Positions 17,405 to 28,997 of a DNA stretch of 45,722 nt are shown piece after piece. Position numbers and translations under genes: made by a program. Position 1 is the stretch's first letter. Each line of letters starts with the position of its first letter. Source of the stretch: Rubrivivax sp. (GTDB lineage: Bacteria; Pseudomonadota; Gammaproteobacteria; Burkholderiales; Burkholderiaceae_C); contig JAIYCR010000024.1 in assembly GCA_027487905.1 (NCBI GenBank), positions 1-45,722 on the forward strand, in the 5' to 3' direction. Below the pieces are notes generated by a model that did no database searches, was not told the origin of the DNA, and saw nothing but the letters and a program-made list of their open reading frames with translations.

Positions 17405-18837
17405 CGTGCAGCCCCCGGCGCCATCGCCAGCGCCTCGTCGGTGGCCGCGCGGGTCGCGGCCTGCTCCAGCACCAGGGGCGGCACGCCGCCGATGGAGCCC
17501 GCGCCCATGGTGATCACCACGTCGCCCTGCCGGGCGTGGTCGACGATGGCCTGCGGCAGCGCGGCCACCTCGTCCACGAAGACCGGATCGACCTTGCCCG
17601 CCACCCGCAGCGCCCGTGCCAGCGCGCGGCCGTCGGCGGCGACGATGGACGGTTCGCCGGCGGAATAGACCTCGGTGAGCAGCACGGCGTCGGCCGTCCC
17701 GATGACCTTGACGAAGTCCTCGAAGCAGTCGCGGGTGCGCGTGTAGCGGTGCGGCTGGAAGGCCAGCACCAGGCGGCGGCCCGGGAATGCACCGCGGGCG
17801 GCGGCTAGCGTGGCTGCCATTTCCACCGGGTGATGGCCGTAGTCGTCGATCAGCGTGAAGCCGGTGGCCGCCTCGCCGTGCCGCTGGAAGCGGCGGCCCA
17901 CGCCCCGGAACTCGGCCAGGCCGCGGACGATGGCCTCGTCGGGCAGCTCCAGCTCGGTGGCCACCGCCACCGCGGCCAGCGCGTTGAGCACGTTGTGCTC
18001 GCCGGGCAGGTTCAGCTCCACATCCAGGTCGGGCATGGACACGCCGTTGCGGCGTTGCGCGGTGAATCGCATGCGCCCGGCCGCTGCGCGCACGTTCACC
18101 GCGCGCACCATCGCGTCCTCGCCGAAGCCGTAGCTCACCACAGGCCGCGAGATCATCGGCACGATGGAGCGAACGCCGGGGTCGTCGGTGCACAGCACCG
18201 CGGCGCCATAGAAGGGCATGCGGTGCAGGAAGTCGACGAAGGCGGACTTGAGCCGGGCGAAGTCGTGCCCGTAGGTGTCCATGTGGTCGGCATCGATGTT
18301 GGTCACCACCGCCATCACCGGCAGCAGGTTGAGGAAGGACGCATCCGATTCGTCCGCCTCGACCACGATGTAGTCGCCCGAACCCAGCCGCGAGTTCGCG
18401 CCGGCCGCGTTGAGCTTGCCGCCGATGACGAAGGTGGGGTCGACGCCGGCCTCGGCCAGCACGCTGGTCACCAGGCTGGTGGTGGTGGTCTTGCCGTGGG
18501 TGCCGGCGATGGCGATGCCCTGCTTCAGGCGCATCAGCTCGGCCAGCATCACCGCCCTGGGCACGATGGGAATGCGGCGCGAGCGTGCGCCGAGCACCTC
18601 GGGGTTGTCGCCGCGCACCGCGGTGGATGTGACCACCGCCTCGGCGCCGCCCAGGTGGGCCACGTCGTGCCCGATGGCGATGCGGATGCCCAGCTGCGCC
18701 AGGCGCTGGGTGGTGGCCGAGTCGGACTGGTCCGAGCCGGACACCTGGTAGCCCAGGTTGTGCAGGATCTCGGCGATGCCGCTCATGCCGGCGCCGCCGA
18801 TGCCCACGAAGTGGATGTGCTTCACGGCGTGCTTCAT
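17401..18837 (-). CDS. murC: UDP-N-acetylmuramate--L-alanine ligase
   Basis: MurC adds L-alanine to UDP-MurNAc, the first peptide step of peptidoglycan synthesis. The 478-residue protein has the N-terminal UDP-binding '[19 protein letters not shown]' motif (7-25), the P-loop GTHGKTTTT at 112-120, '[11 protein letters not shown]' for metal and substrate binding, '[11 protein letters not shown]' in the middle of the central domain and '[10 protein letters not shown]' at the start of the C-terminal domain. Start and stop overlap both neighbours by four bases (murG before, ddlB after). Confidence 0.98.
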   Translation of the reverse strand: MKHAVKHIHFVGIGGAGMSGIAEILHNLGYQVSGSDQSDSATTQRLAQLGIRIAIGHDVAHLGGAEAVVTSTAVRGDNPEVLGARSRRIPIVPRAVMLAELMRLKQGIAIAGTHGKTTTTSLVTSVLAEAGVDPTFVIGGKLNAAGANSRLGSGDYIVVEADESDASFLNLLPVMAVVTNIDADHMDTYGHDFARLKSAFVDFLHRMPFYGAAVLCTDDPGVRSIVPMISRPVVSYGFGEDAMVRAVNVRAAAGRMRFTAQRRNGVSMPDLDVELNLPGEHNVLNALAAVAVATELELPDEAIVRGLAEFRGVGRRFQRHGEAATGFTLIDDYGHHPVEMAATLAAARGAFPGRRLVLAFQPHRYTRTRDCFEDFVKVIGTADAVLLTEVYSAGEPSIVAADGRALARALRVAGKVDPVFVDEVAALPQAIVDHARQGDVVITMGAGSIGGVPPLVLEQAATRAATDEALAMAPGAAR

Positions 18838-19910
18838 GCCGCCACCAGCCTTTCGATGAGGTCGGCCACGCGGGCCGCGGCCCGCGGGCGGGCCAGTGCG
18901 CGCGCGGCCGTGGCCATGGCCAGCAGGCGAGCGCGGCTCAGGCCTTGAAGGGTTGCCGCCAGCCCGGCCGGCGTCAGGTCGGCCTGCGGCAGGTGCAGTG
19001 CGGCGCCGTGGCCGGCCATCCAGGCCGCGTTGTCGCGCTGGTGGGCGGTGGTGCTCACCACCAGCGGCACCAGCACCGAGGCCACGCCGGCCGCGCACAG
19101 CTCGCTGACCGTCACCGCGCCGGCGCGGCAGACCACCAGGTCGCAGGCGGCCAGTTCGGCCGCCATGTCGTCGATGAAGGGCAGCACCTGCGCGGTGACG
19201 CCCACCTGGGCATAGGCCGCGCGCGTGGCGTCCAGTGCCGCAGCGCCCGTCTGGTGCACCACCTGCGGCCGCAGCGCCGGGGCGATCGCCGCCAGCGCCT
19301 CGGGCAGCGTGCGGTTGAGCACCTGCGCGCCGAGGCTGCCGCCCACCACCAGCAGGCGCAGCGGGCCGCTGCGCCCGGCGAAGCGCTGCGCGGGTTCGGG
19401 CAGCGCTTCGATGGCCGCGCGCACCGGGTTGCCGGTGACCAGACCCTGCCGGGCGGATCGGGCCGCCTCGCCGTCGAAGCCGAAGGCCACCGCATCGGCC
19501 ACCGGCAGCAGCCAGCGGTTGCTCATCAGCAGGCTCGCATCGGCATTCACCAGCGCCAGCGGCCGCCCCAGCAGCGAGGCCATCAGCCCGCCGGGAAAGC
19601 ACACGTAGCCGCCCATGCCCAGCACGGCACTGGCGCGGCGCTGGCGCAGCAGGCGCCAGCACGACACGAAGGCGCCCAGCAGCCGCAGCCCGCCGGTGGC
19701 GCTGTGCAGCAGGCCCTTGCCACGCAGCCCGCTGAAGGCGATGGTGTCCATCGGGATCCCGGTGGGCGGCACGAGCCGGTTCTCCAGCCCGGTTCGGGTT
19801 CCCAGCCAGCTCACCGTCCAGCCGCGGCCGAGCAGCTCCTGCGCAACGGCCAGGCCGGGAATGACGTGGCCGCCGGTGCCGGCCGCCATGACGACGAGGT
19901 GGCGGTTCAT
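18834..19910 (-). CDS. murG: undecaprenyl-PP-MurNAc-pentapeptide N-acetylglucosaminyltransferase
   Basis: MurG converts lipid I to lipid II by adding GlcNAc from UDP-GlcNAc at the cytoplasmic face of the membrane. The 358-residue GT-B protein shows the glycine-rich loop '[15 protein letters not shown]' at about 9-23, a second G-loop '[13 protein letters not shown]' near 183, and the nucleotide-sugar motif '[17 protein letters not shown]' near 262. The last helix contains '[14 protein letters not shown]'. Its ATG overlaps the ftsW stop and its stop overlaps the murC start, each by four bases. Confidence 0.97.
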   Translation of the reverse strand: MNRHLVVMAAGTGGHVIPGLAVAQELLGRGWTVSWLGTRTGLENRLVPPTGIPMDTIAFSGLRGKGLLHSATGGLRLLGAFVSCWRLLRQRRASAVLGMGGYVCFPGGLMASLLGRPLALVNADASLLMSNRWLLPVADAVAFGFDGEAARSARQGLVTGNPVRAAIEALPEPAQRFAGRSGPLRLLVVGGSLGAQVLNRTLPEALAAIAPALRPQVVHQTGAAALDATRAAYAQVGVTAQVLPFIDDMAAELAACDLVVCRAGAVTVSELCAAGVASVLVPLVVSTTAHQRDNAAWMAGHGAALHLPQADLTPAGLAATLQGLSRARLLAMATAARALARPRAAARVADLIERLVAA

Positions 19911-21235
19911 CCGCGACCTCCGCGCATCAGCGAACGGTTCTCCATGTCCACCCGCAGCACGATGGCCAGCGCGAGCAGGTTCATCAGCAGGGCGGAGCCG
20001 CCATAGCTCATCAGCGGCAAGGTCAGCCCCTTGGTGGGCAGCACCCCGAGGTTCACGCCGATGTTGATGAAGGCCTGCGCCCCGAACCACAGCCCGATGG
20101 CCTGCGCATAGAGCCCCGAGAACAGGCGGTCCAGCGCGATGGCCTGCCGACCGATGACGAAGAGCCGCCGGGTCAGCCAGAAGAAGCCGACGATGACCGC
20201 GGCCACGCCGACGAAGCCCAGTTCCTCACCGATGACGGCGAGCAGGAAGTCGGTGTGCGCCTCGGGCAGGTAGTGCAGCTTCTCCACGCTGGAGCCCAGG
20301 CCCTGGCCCAGCCACTCGCCGCGGCCGAAGGCGATCAGAGAGTGGGTGAGCTGGTAGGCCTTGCCCTGGGCATAGGCCGGGTTCCAGGGGTCCAGGTAGG
20401 CAAGGATGCGCTCACGCCGCAGGTCATCGAAGGCGATGATCAGCGAGAAGCTGCCCACCAGGATGAGCGCGATGACGAAGAACATCCGCGCGTTCACGCC
20501 GCCCAGGAAGAGCGTGCCCATCGCGATGGTGGCGATGACGATGAAGGCGCCCATGTCGGGCTGGCGCAGCAGCAGCACGCCCAGGAAGAGCACCGCCAGG
20601 CCCATGGGCCACACCGCCCGCCAGAAGTTCTCGCGGGCGTCCATCTTGCGCACCATGTAGCTGGCCGCGTACATGGCGATGGCCACCTTGGCGAGCTCCG
20701 ACGGCTGGAAGTTCAGCACGCCCAGCGGAATCCAGCGGCGCGAGTTGTTGACCACCTTGCCGATGAAGGGCACGAGCACCAGCAGCAGCAGCACGATGGC
20801 CACGGCGAACACCGGCCGCGCCAGGCGCTCCCAGGTGGCCATGGGGATCTGCGTGGTCACCGCGGCCAGCGCCAGGCCCAGGCCGATGTACAGCAGGTGC
20901 CGGGTGACGAAGAAGGTGGCCTCGTAGGCGCGGAACTTGGGGTTGTCGGGCAAGGCGACGGTGGCTGAATACACCATCACCAGGCCGAGGGCGAGCAGCG
21001 CCACGACCACCGCCACCAGGGTCTGGTCGAAGCCGCGCAGTTCCACCGTCGAGCCCGGGCCGGCCACGATGCGGTCGCGCACCGGCAACAGCGCGCCGGA
21101 GCTGCGCAGGCTGCGGGGCAGGAAGCGTTGCCACGACGAGGTCGAACGGCGGTCGCCGCCGGCCAGCGGCACGGCCGGCGCGTCGGTGCGGCGTCCGCTG
21201 CCGGCACCGGTTCGTGGCATCGCGCTGCGGGTCAT
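19907..21235 (-). CDS. ftsW: SEDS-family glycosyltransferase FtsW
   Basis: FtsW polymerises lipid II into septal glycan strands in complex with FtsI. The 442-residue protein has an unusually long polar N-terminus of about 75 residues, rich in Arg/Ser/Pro, then about ten transmembrane helices starting at '[22 protein letters not shown]'. Family landmarks are '[20 protein letters not shown]', the loop with '[16 protein letters not shown]' (catalytic Asp region) and '[18 protein letters not shown]' near the C-terminus. It overlaps murD and murG by four bases each. Confidence 0.97.
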   Translation of the reverse strand: MTRSAMPRTGAGSGRRTDAPAVPLAGGDRRSTSSWQRFLPRSLRSSGALLPVRDRIVAGPGSTVELRGFDQTLVAVVVALLALGLVMVYSATVALPDNPKFRAYEATFFVTRHLLYIGLGLALAAVTTQIPMATWERLARPVFAVAIVLLLLVLVPFIGKVVNNSRRWIPLGVLNFQPSELAKVAIAMYAASYMVRKMDARENFWRAVWPMGLAVLFLGVLLLRQPDMGAFIVIATIAMGTLFLGGVNARMFFVIALILVGSFSLIIAFDDLRRERILAYLDPWNPAYAQGKAYQLTHSLIAFGRGEWLGQGLGSSVEKLHYLPEAHTDFLLAVIGEELGFVGVAAVIVGFFWLTRRLFVIGRQAIALDRLFSGLYAQAIGLWFGAQAFINIGVNLGVLPTKGLTLPLMSYGGSALLMNLLALAIVLRVDMENRSLMRGGRG

Positions 21236-22917
21236 GCCAGTCCCCCTTCGGCGGCGGCATGGGCCTGCACTGCGGCCACGAAGACTTCGGCGCGGTGGCG
21301 ATAGTCGCGGAACATGTCCAGGCTCGCGCAGGCCGGACTGAGCAGCACCGCGTCGCCGCTGCGGCAGGCGGCGAAGCAGGCCTGCACGGCGCCGTCCAGT
21401 GACGCGTGGTGCTCGATGGGAATTCCCCCCAGCCGGCAGCCATCGGCGATGGCCGCCTCGATGGCGGCGGCGTCGCGCCCGATGAGCGCGACCATGCGTG
21501 CATGGCGCTCGACGGGCGCCGCCAGCGCAGAGAAGTCCTGCCCCTTGCCGTCGCCGCCCAGGATGATCGCCAGCCGTGCCGGCGCACGGTCCAGGCCCAG
21601 GCCTTCCAGCGCAGCCACCGTGGCCCCCACGTTGGTGCCCTTGCTGTCGTCGAAGGCGTCCACGCCGTTGACCGTGGCCACGTGCTGCACGCGGTGCGGC
21701 TCGCCGGTGTATTCGCGCAGGCCGTGCAGCATCGGCGCGAGCGGACAGCCGATGGCCGTGGCCAGTGCCAGCGCTGCCAGCGCGTTGGCCGCGTTGTGGC
21801 GGCCGCGCAGCCGCAGCGCGTCCGCCGGCATCAGCCGCTGCAGCGCCGGGGGTTCGACCGCCTCGGTGGCGGCAGCCGCCGCACCGCGGCGGCGGCGCAC
21901 CGGCTCGCCGGATTCGTCATCCACCGCGCGCACCAGCCAGGCCATGCCGCCCTCGACCACCAGACCGAAGTCGCCGTTCACCCGCGGTGCGTCCAGCCCG
22001 AAGGTGACCTGCCGCCGTGTCGGGGCTGCCGGTTCCCGCGCGGCGGCACGCGCCGTGCGGCTGCGGGCAGGCTCGGCGCCCAGCCCGGGTTCAGCGACCG
22101 GCCGGACCAGGGCGTCGGCCAGTGCACTCACCGTGGCGTCGTCGCGGTTGACCACCAGAACGCTGTCGGGCGAGCGCCCCCAGATGCGCTGCTTGTCCGC
22201 GCCATAGGCGGCCATGCTGCCGTGCCAGTCCAGGTGGTCCTGGCTGAGGTTGAGCACCGCGGCCGCGCTCGGCTCGAAACCCTGCACGCCATGCAGCTGG
22301 AAGCTTGAAAGCTCCAGCACCCAGACCTCGGGCCAGGCCTGCGGCGCCTGCGGTTGCGCATCGAGCGTGGCCTGCAGCGTGTCCAGAAGGCTGGGTCCGA
22401 TGTTCCCGGCCACGGCCACGCGCCTGCCGGCCCGCTCGACCAGCAAGGCGGTCAGCGCGGTGGTGGTCGTCTTGCCGTTGGTGCCGGTGATGGCCAGCAG
22501 CCGGGGTGCATAGCCGGCGGCCTCGCGCAAGCGCTTGAGTTCGTCGACGAAGAGGTCGAGTTCGCCGCGCACCGGCACGCCCTGCGATTCGGCTTCCTGC
22601 AGCAACGGCGCCACGCGCGGGTCCTGCGGGCTCAGCCCGGGGCTTCTGAGCACCCAGCGGTGCTCGCCCAGGGCCGAGGGCACGAGCGCACCGGTCAGCG
22701 CCTGCAGCGCCGCCTGACCCTCGGCCAGCGGCTGTGCACGCAGCCGTTGCAGCGCCACCGCCACCCCCGTGGGCTCGTCCACCTGGCCCAGCCGCGAATC
22801 CCACACCGTCACGGCCGCACCGCGCCTGAGGCACCAGGTGGCCATGGCCACGCCGGACGTGCCCAGGCCCAGCACCAGCACCGACAGGCCGTGGAAGGGA
22901 AGCGGGGCGTGGCTCAT
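21232..22917 (-). CDS. murD: UDP-N-acetylmuramoylalanine--D-glutamate ligase, long form
   Basis: MurD adds D-glutamate to UDP-MurNAc-L-Ala. The 561-residue product is well above the 438 residues of E. coli MurD. The N-terminal '[16 protein letters not shown]' is at 13-28, the P-loop GTNGKTTTT at 145-153, '[16 protein letters not shown]' at about 201-216, '[16 protein letters not shown]' at 224-239, '[16 protein letters not shown]' at 369-384 and '[18 protein letters not shown]' starts the C-terminal domain. The extra length comes mainly from two low-complexity inserts at about 272-303 (Ala/Arg/Pro) and 333-358 (Arg/Ala). Burkholderiales MurD is commonly longer than the enterobacterial form. 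Both ends overlap their neighbours by four bases. Confidence 0.96.
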   Translation of the reverse strand: MSHAPLPFHGLSVLVLGLGTSGVAMATWCLRRGAAVTVWDSRLGQVDEPTGVAVALQRLRAQPLAEGQAALQALTGALVPSALGEHRWVLRSPGLSPQDPRVAPLLQEAESQGVPVRGELDLFVDELKRLREAAGYAPRLLAITGTNGKTTTTALTALLVERAGRRVAVAGNIGPSLLDTLQATLDAQPQAPQAWPEVWVLELSSFQLHGVQGFEPSAAAVLNLSQDHLDWHGSMAAYGADKQRIWGRSPDSVLVVNRDDATVSALADALVRPVAEPGLGAEPARSRTARAAAREPAAPTRRQVTFGLDAPRVNGDFGLVVEGGMAWLVRAVDDESGEPVRRRRGAAAAATEAVEPPALQRLMPADALRLRGRHNAANALAALALATAIGCPLAPMLHGLREYTGEPHRVQHVATVNGVDAFDDSKGTNVGATVAALEGLGLDRAPARLAIILGGDGKGQDFSALAAPVERHARMVALIGRDAAAIEAAIADGCRLGGIPIEHHASLDGAVQACFAACRSGDAVLLSPACASLDMFRDYRHRAEVFVAAVQAHAAAEGGLA

Positions 22918-24092
22918 CGCAGCTTCAGGCTGGCCAGGCCCACCAGGCACAGCAGCATGGTGATGATCCAGAAGCGGACGACGACTTGCGTCTCCGTCCA
23001 GCCGCTCTTCTCGAAGTGGTGGTGCAGCGGCGCCATCTTGAACAGGCGCCGGCCTTCGCCGTGGCGGCGGCGGGTGTACTTGAACCACAGCACCTGCGCC
23101 ATCACCGACAGCGCCTCGGCCACGAACACGCCGCCCATGATGAAGAGCACCATCTCCTGGCGCGTGATCACCGCCAGCGTGCCCAGGGCGCCGCCCAGCG
23201 CGAGCGCGCCCACGTCGCCCATGAACACCTGGGCCGGGTGGGTGTTGAACCACAGGAAGGCCAGGCCCGCCCCGGCCATGGCCGCGCAGAAGATCAGCAG
23301 TTCGCCGGTGCCCGGCAGGTAGGGGAAGAGCAGGTAGCGGCTGAACTGCGCATTGCCCACCACATAGGCGAACACCCCCAGCGCCGAGCCCACCATCACC
23401 ACCGGCATGATGGCCAGCCCGTCCAGGCCGTCGGTGAGGTTCACCGCATTGCTGGTGCCCACGATCACCAGGTAGGTGAGGATGATGAAGCCCCACACCC
23501 CCAGCGGGTAGCTGATCTCCTTGAAGAAGGGCACGAAGAGATCCGCGTTCGGCGGCAGCGGGTTGGAGAAGCCGCTTTGCAGCCAGCGCAGGAAGAGCTC
23601 GAACACCCGCAGGTTGGAGCTCTCCGACACCGCGAACGCGAGGTAGAAGGCCGCCACCAGGCCGATCACCGACTGCCAGAAGTACTTCTCCCGCGAGCGC
23701 ATGCCCTCGGGGTTCTTGTGCACCACCTTGCGGTAGTCGTCCACCCAGCCGATGGCGCCGAAGCCGAAGGTGACCAGCAGCACGATCCACACGAAGCGGT
23801 TGCTCCAGTCGAACCACAGCAGCGTGGACACGCCGATGCCGATGAGGATGAGCACGCCCCCCATCGTGGGCGTGCCCCGCTTGCTCAGGTGGGACTGGAC
23901 GCCGTATTCGCGCACCGGCTGCCCGATCTTCAGTTCCGTGAGCCGGCGGATCACCCACGGCCCGAGCGCCAGGCCGATCAGCAGCGAGGTCATCGCCGCC
24001 ATCACCGCCCGGAAGGTCAGGTACTGGAAGACGCGGAAGAAGCTCAGCTCGGGCGACAGGCCCTGCAGCCAGGCGGCCAGGTGCAGCAGCAT
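22914..24092 (-). CDS. mraY: phospho-MurNAc-pentapeptide transferase
   Basis: MraY transfers phospho-MurNAc-pentapeptide to undecaprenyl phosphate, forming lipid I in the inner membrane. The 392-residue protein has about ten transmembrane helices and the family's conserved loops: '[13 protein letters not shown]' near 72, '[17 protein letters not shown]' with the catalytic Asp pair near 120, '[11 protein letters not shown]' near 220 and '[22 protein letters not shown]' near the C-terminus. The long loop after residue 160 ('[21 protein letters not shown]') is as in other betaproteobacteria. Its start overlaps the murF stop by one base, and its stop overlaps murD by four. Confidence 0.98.
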   Translation of the reverse strand: MLLHLAAWLQGLSPELSFFRVFQYLTFRAVMAAMTSLLIGLALGPWVIRRLTELKIGQPVREYGVQSHLSKRGTPTMGGVLILIGIGVSTLLWFDWSNRFVWIVLLVTFGFGAIGWVDDYRKVVHKNPEGMRSREKYFWQSVIGLVAAFYLAFAVSESSNLRVFELFLRWLQSGFSNPLPPNADLFVPFFKEISYPLGVWGFIILTYLVIVGTSNAVNLTDGLDGLAIMPVVMVGSALGVFAYVVGNAQFSRYLLFPYLPGTGELLIFCAAMAGAGLAFLWFNTHPAQVFMGDVGALALGGALGTLAVITRQEMVLFIMGGVFVAEALSVMAQVLWFKYTRRRHGEGRRLFKMAPLHHHFEKSGWTETQVVVRFWIITMLLCLVGLASLKLR

Positions 24093-25558
24093 CAGGTGGC
24101 CCTCCCGGCCGGTGGCGGCGGCGCGCCGGGGCCCGGGCGCGCCTGCAGTGCGGCGACCACGCGCTCCATGCGCATGAAGCGCGAGCCCTTGACCAGCGCC
24201 GAGGCGCAGACCGGAAGGGCCGGCGGGCTGGCGTCGATGCGTTCGACCACGGCATCCGTGTCGGCCAGCCACAGCGCACCCTCGCCAAAGGCGCGGGCCG
24301 ACTCGGCACTGGCCGCACCCACGCACCACAGGTGCTCGATGCCCCGCTCGCGCGCATGCCGGCCGATCTCCGCATGGAAGGCCGGCCCGTCCTGGCCGAC
24401 CTCGCCCATGTCGCCCATCACCAGCCAGTGGGGGCCGGGCAGGGCAGCCAGCAGGTCGATGGCCGCACGCATCGAATCGGGGTTGGCGTTGTAGCTGTCG
24501 TCCACCAGGGTGACGGTGCGACCGTCCTGCAGGAACTGCGTGGGGCTGCTGCGGCCCTGCACCGCCCGGAACCGCGCCAGGCCGTCGGCGACCATGGGCA
24601 GCGGGCAACCGGCGGCGATCGCGGCCGCCGCAGCCGCCGCGGCGTTGCGCAGGTTGTGCCGTCCGGGCAGGTGCAGGCGCGTCTGCAGGTCGCCCAGCGG
24701 CGTGGCCAGGGCCAGCGTCCAGTGCGCACCGCGTCCGTCGGCCGCGGCCACCCACTGTGCCCCGAGGCAGCGCACCTCGGCCGCGGACGTCGGGTCGTCG
24801 CTGAAGCGCAGCACCCGACGCTCGCCGGCCATCTGGCGCCACATCGCGCTGTAGGCGTCGTCGGCCGGGAAGACGGCCGTGCCCGTGGGGCCCAGCGCCT
24901 CGATGACGCTGCCGTTCTCGCGGGCGACCGCCTCGACCGTCGCCATGAACTCCTGGTGCTCGCGCTGGGCGTTGTTCACCAGCGCGACCGTGGGCTGGGC
25001 CAGGGCCGCGAGTTCGGCGATCTCGCCGGGGTGGTTCATGCCCAGCTCCACCACGCCGGCGCGGTGATAGAGCGTGTCGTCCTGCCGCAGCCTGAGCAGC
25101 GTGAGCGGCAGGCCGATGTGGTTGTTCAGGTTGCCGCGGGTCACCAGCGCGCCGTCGCCCCACCAGGCCTGGAGCATGGCGCCGATCATCTGGGTCACCG
25201 TGGTCTTGCCGTTGCTGCCGGTCACGGCCACCAGCGGCAGCGCGTGACGCTGACGCCAGGCCCGGGCCAGCCGGCCCAGCGCCTGCTGGGGGTCGTCCAC
25301 CTGAAGCGCGGGCAGCGGCAGCGCCCGGCCCTGCGCATCGAGCGTGACGCCCCGGGCGACGAGGGCGGCGGCCGCGCCGGCACGCGCCGCGTCGGCGAGG
25401 AAGTCGTGGGCATCGAAGCGCTCGCCCTTGAGCGCGACGAACAGGTCGCCCGCGGCGAGGCTGCGGGTGTCGGTGTGCACCCGGGTGATGGGCAGCGACG
25501 GCGGGCCGAGCAGCACCGCGCCGCCGAGCAGGGCCTGGGCCTGTCCGAGGGTCATCAT
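24092..25558 (-). CDS. murF: UDP-MurNAc-tripeptide--D-alanyl-D-alanine ligase
   Basis: MurF attaches D-Ala-D-Ala (from DdlB) to the UDP-MurNAc tripeptide, completing the pentapeptide. The 488-residue protein has '[30 protein letters not shown]' spread over residues 24-53, the P-loop [10 protein letters not shown] at 114-123, '[11 protein letters not shown]' near 171, '[15 protein letters not shown]' in the central domain and '[15 protein letters not shown]' at the start of the C-terminal domain. Two consecutive Met codons are present: the first gives a four-base overlap with murE, the second a one-base overlap. Confidence 0.97.
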   Translation of the reverse strand: MMTLGQAQALLGGAVLLGPPSLPITRVHTDTRSLAAGDLFVALKGERFDAHDFLADAARAGAAAALVARGVTLDAQGRALPLPALQVDDPQQALGRLARAWRQRHALPLVAVTGSNGKTTVTQMIGAMLQAWWGDGALVTRGNLNNHIGLPLTLLRLRQDDTLYHRAGVVELGMNHPGEIAELAALAQPTVALVNNAQREHQEFMATVEAVARENGSVIEALGPTGTAVFPADDAYSAMWRQMAGERRVLRFSDDPTSAAEVRCLGAQWVAAADGRGAHWTLALATPLGDLQTRLHLPGRHNLRNAAAAAAAAIAAGCPLPMVADGLARFRAVQGRSSPTQFLQDGRTVTLVDDSYNANPDSMRAAIDLLAALPGPHWLVMGDMGEVGQDGPAFHAEIGRHARERGIEHLWCVGAASAESARAFGEGALWLADTDAVVERIDASPPALPVCASALVKGSRFMRMERVVAALQARPGPGAPPPPAGRAT

Positions 25559-27096
25559 GGGCGGCTCCGGCCTCGCAGCTCGAGGGCGCGGGTGGCCTCG
25601 GCCACGTCGCTGAACGGATGCCGCACGCCGGCGATCTCCTGCTCGGCCTCATGCCCCTTGCCGGCGATGAGGATCAGATCCTGCGGGTCGGCGGTGGCGA
25701 CGGCGCGTTCGATGGCCGCGCGGCGGTCTTCGACGACCAGCGCCGACCCCGCCCGGCTCAGGCCCGACTGCACGTCGCGCAGGATGGCCCCAGGGTCTTC
25801 GTCCCGGGGGTTGTCGCTGGTGATCACCACCCGGTGGGCGCCCTGCTCGGCAGCCGCGGCCATCAGGGGGCGCTTGCTGCGGTCCCGGTTGCCGCCGCAG
25901 CCGAAGACGCACCACAGCCGTCCCCCCCGAGCCGCCGCCAGCGGGGCGAGCGCGGCCAGCACCTGGCTGAGCGCGTCGGGCGTGTGGGCGTAGTCGACGA
26001 CGATCTGCGGCGCGTCGGCCACCGCCGGCACCGGTTGCAGCCGACCCGCCACCGGTTCGATGGCCTGCAAGGCACCGACGGTGTCGTCGGCCGTCAGGCC
26101 GGATGCCCGCAGGGCGCCGGCCACGACGGCGAGGTTCTCGCGGTTGAAGCCGCCCAGCAGCGCTGACGAAAAGGGCAGGGCGCGCCCACCTTCCACGAGG
26201 AAGAGCCGCTGCCGGCCCTGTGCATCGTGCCCGTCGCTGCGCAGCTGGATCGTCGCGTCGCCGTGGCCCCGGGTCGAGCCCGTCGCATCCGCAGCCGACA
26301 CGGTCCACAGGCTCAAGGCCGGTCGCTCGGCGCGCAGCCGGCGTGCCAGCTCCACGCCGTGCGGATGGTCCACGCACACCACCGCGGCCTGCAGTCCGGG
26401 CCAGTCGAACAGGCGCTGCTTGGCCGACCAGTAGGCCTGCATCGAGCCGTGGTAATCCAGATGGTCCTGGCTGAGCTGGGTGAAGCAGGCGATGCGGATG
26501 CGGCAGCCCTCCAGCCGGCCCTCGGCCAGGCCGATGGACGAGGCCTCCAGGGCCATGGCGCCGACGCCGGCCTGCCGCTGTTCGTGCAGCGCGCGGTGCA
26601 GCGACACCGCATCGGGCGTGGTCAGGCCGGTGGACGCGACGGCGCGGCCGGGTTCGCCCACGCCCAGCGTGCCGGCCACCGCACAGCGACGGCCCGCCGC
26701 GGCCATCGCCTGCGCGATGCCCCAGCTCACCGAGGTCTTGCCATTGGTGCCGGTGACGGCGATGAGCTCGACCGCTTCGCTCGGCTGGCCATAGAAGGCA
26801 TGCGCGATCGGGCCGGCGGCCAGACGCAGGCCGTCGAAGCTCGCCACCCGTTCGGTCTGCGCCGGGCTCAGGCGCTCGAGCGCGGGCGCGCTGCCCGCCT
26901 GCTCGACCAGCGCCGCCCGCGCCCGGCCGGCCAGCAGACCGGCGAGCTGCTCGCGCGGGTCGTGCCGGGCGCCCGGCCAGGCCAGCAGCGCGTCGCCCTC
27001 CTCGAGCCGGCGGCTGTCCGCGCTCAGGCCGCGCACGCCCTGCGCGCGCAGCCAGTCGCAGGCACCCTGCACGCTGGTGAGCTGCTGCACGCCCAT
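25555..27096 (-). CDS. murE: UDP-MurNAc-dipeptide--meso-diaminopimelate ligase
   Basis: MurE adds the third stem-peptide residue. The 513-residue product has '[14 protein letters not shown]' near 24, the P-loop GTNGKTS at 116-122, '[12 protein letters not shown]', '[16 protein letters not shown]' and '[12 protein letters not shown]' in the central domain, and '[13 protein letters not shown]' then 'SDNPRDEDP' in the C-terminal domain. The DNPR motif is the known marker of meso-diaminopimelate specificity, so this organism has DAP-type murein, consistent with mpl. Its start overlaps the ftsI stop by one base. Confidence 0.97.
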   Translation of the reverse strand: MGVQQLTSVQGACDWLRAQGVRGLSADSRRLEEGDALLAWPGARHDPREQLAGLLAGRARAALVEQAGSAPALERLSPAQTERVASFDGLRLAAGPIAHAFYGQPSEAVELIAVTGTNGKTSVSWGIAQAMAAAGRRCAVAGTLGVGEPGRAVASTGLTTPDAVSLHRALHEQRQAGVGAMALEASSIGLAEGRLEGCRIRIACFTQLSQDHLDYHGSMQAYWSAKQRLFDWPGLQAAVVCVDHPHGVELARRLRAERPALSLWTVSAADATGSTRGHGDATIQLRSDGHDAQGRQRLFLVEGGRALPFSSALLGGFNRENLAVVAGALRASGLTADDTVGALQAIEPVAGRLQPVPAVADAPQIVVDYAHTPDALSQVLAALAPLAAARGGRLWCVFGCGGNRDRSKRPLMAAAAEQGAHRVVITSDNPRDEDPGAILRDVQSGLSRAGSALVVEDRRAAIERAVATADPQDLILIAGKGHEAEQEIAGVRHPFSDVAEATRALELRGRSRP

Positions 27097-28997
27097 CAGT
27101 TGCTCTCCTCCACCGCCGCAGGCAGCGGCGTGCGGCTGGCGATGCCCGGCTTGATCTCCAGGTCGTGCGCGACCCCCAGCACCGGCAGGGTCTGCTGCAC
27201 GATGGAGCTGAACACCGGCGCGGCCACCTCGCCGGCGTAGAAGACGCCGTTGTTCGGCTCGTCGATCATCACCGCCACCACCACCCGCGGATGCGCCACC
27301 GGCGACAGGCCGACGAACCAGGCGCGGTACTTCCCTTCGGCATAGCCCTTGCCGATCTGCTTGCGCGCGGTGCCGGTCTTGCCCCCCACCGAGAAGCCCT
27401 CCACCTGCGCCTTCGGTGCGGTGCCGCCGACGCCCGCGGCCAGCTGCAGCATGTGCCGCACGGTGGCGGCGGTGTCGGGCGACATCAGGTTCAGCGCCAG
27501 CGGTGCGTCCGCTGCGGCCGCCGCGTCCCGCTTGAGGATGGTCACCGGCAGCATCCGGCCTTCGTTGGCGAAGACGGTGTAGGCCTGGGCGAGCTGGAAG
27601 AGCGAGGTCGACAGGCCGTAGCCGTAGCTCATCGTGGCCTGCTCGATGGGCCGCCAGCTCTTCCAGGGCCGCAGCCGTCCGCTGACGGCGCCCGGGAACT
27701 CCAGCGTCGGCCGCTGGCCGAAGCCCACGCCGCTGTAGATGTCCCACATCTCGCGCCGGTCCATCTGCATGGCGATCTTCACCGTGCCCACGTTGCTCGA
27801 CTTCTGCACCACCTGCTCGACGGTGAGGTCGCCGTGGGGGTGTGCGTCGCGGATGGTCGCGCCGGTGATGGTGATGGAGCCGGCAGCCGTCGCGATGCGG
27901 GTGTCGGGCCGCACGCGCTGGGTGTCCAGTGCACGGGCGATGACGAAGGGCTTCATCGTCGAGCCGGGCTCGAAGGTGTCGGTCAGCACCCGGTTGCGCA
28001 TCTGCCCGGGCTGGAAGGAGCGGCGGTCGGCCGGGTCGTAGCTGGGGTAGTTGGCCATCGCCAGCACCTCGCCGGTCTTCACGTCGATGACCACCGCGCT
28101 GCCGGCCTTGGCCTTGTGCTGCGCCACCGCGTCGCGCAGGCGCTGGTAGGCGAAGAACTGCACCTTCGAGTCGATGGACAGCGTGATGTCGCGGCCGTCC
28201 TGCGCCGCCACCCGCTCGCCCATGTCCTCGACCACGCGGCCCAGGCGGTCCTTGATGACCTGGCGCGATCCGTCCTTGCCGGCCAGCAGCGACTCGAGGA
28301 TGAGTTCCATCCCTTCCTGGCCGCGCTCCTCGATGTTGGTGAAGCCCACCACCGGTGCCATCGACTCGCCTTCCGGATAGCGCCGCTTGTACTCGGCCAC
28401 CTGGTAGACGCCCTTCAGGCCCAGGGCGGTCGCTTGACGGACGAGGTCTTCGTCCACCTGGCGGCGCAGCCAGGCGAAGTTGGGGCTGCCGTCGAGCCGG
28501 TCGTCCAGCTCGGCCGGCGTCAGGCCGAGCAGCCGGGCGAGCTCGCGGCGCCGCGCCGGCTGCGCGTTCAGCGACGCGTTGAGCTCGCGGGGAACCGCCC
28601 ACAGCGACGGCGCCGGCACGCTGGTGGCCAGCAGCACGCCGTTGCGGTCGACGATGCGGCCGCGGCTCGCGGTGAGTTCCAGCGTGTGCGCAAACCGGCG
28701 TTCACCCTGTTCCATGAAGAAATCGGACGCCACCACCTGCACGTACAGCGCGCGCCCGAGCAGGCCGCAGAACGCCATCCCGACCAGGGCCACGACGAAG
28801 CGAGAGCGCCAGGGTGGCGTGCGCGAGGCCAGCAGCGGGCTACTCGCATAGCGCACGCTGCGCACCGCCTGGGCCGTGGCCCCGGCGTGGCGCTGGCGGG
28901 CCCCGGGCGAATAGGCCTCGGGGGCGGGCCGCGAGCGGCTGGCCGCGAAGAGGCCGGCCAGCGACCAGCCGCCCGGATTGCGGGCGCTGGCGGTCAC
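27096..28997 (-). CDS. ftsI: peptidoglycan D,D-transpeptidase FtsI (PBP3)
   Basis: FtsI is the septal class B penicillin-binding protein that cross-links the glycan made by FtsW. The 633-residue protein has a cytoplasmic tail of about 66 residues (longer than in E. coli), one transmembrane helix at 67-88, the pedestal domain starting at 'ASRGRIVDRNGVLLA' (about 110-124), and the transpeptidase domain with the catalytic motifs STMK (S346-K349), SSN (400-402) and KTG (540-542). The GTG start at 28997 shares four bases with the ftsL stop. Confidence 0.97.
   Translation of the reverse strand: MTASARNPGGWSLAGLFAASRSRPAPEAYSPGARQRHAGATAQAVRSVRYASSPLLASRTPPWRSRFVVALVGMAFCGLLGRALYVQVVASDFFMEQGERRFAHTLELTASRGRIVDRNGVLLATSVPAPSLWAVPRELNASLNAQPARRRELARLLGLTPAELDDRLDGSPNFAWLRRQVDEDLVRQATALGLKGVYQVAEYKRRYPEGESMAPVVGFTNIEERGQEGMELILESLLAGKDGSRQVIKDRLGRVVEDMGERVAAQDGRDITLSIDSKVQFFAYQRLRDAVAQHKAKAGSAVVIDVKTGEVLAMANYPSYDPADRRSFQPGQMRNRVLTDTFEPGSTMKPFVIARALDTQRVRPDTRIATAAGSITITGATIRDAHPHGDLTVEQVVQKSSNVGTVKIAMQMDRREMWDIYSGVGFGQRPTLEFPGAVSGRLRPWKSWRPIEQATMSYGYGLSTSLFQLAQAYTVFANEGRMLPVTILKRDAAAAADAPLALNLMSPDTAATVRHMLQLAAGVGGTAPKAQVEGFSVGGKTGTARKQIGKGYAEGKYRAWFVGLSPVAHPRVVVAVMIDEPNNGVFYAGEVAAPVFSSIVQQTLPVLGVAHDLEIKPGIASRTPLPAAVEESN

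Noticed and set aside
25555-28602. Apparent 1015-residue fusion protein containing MurE.
   Set aside because: The upstream half is an out-of-frame reading of ftsI. MurE starts normally at 27096, overlapping the ftsI stop.
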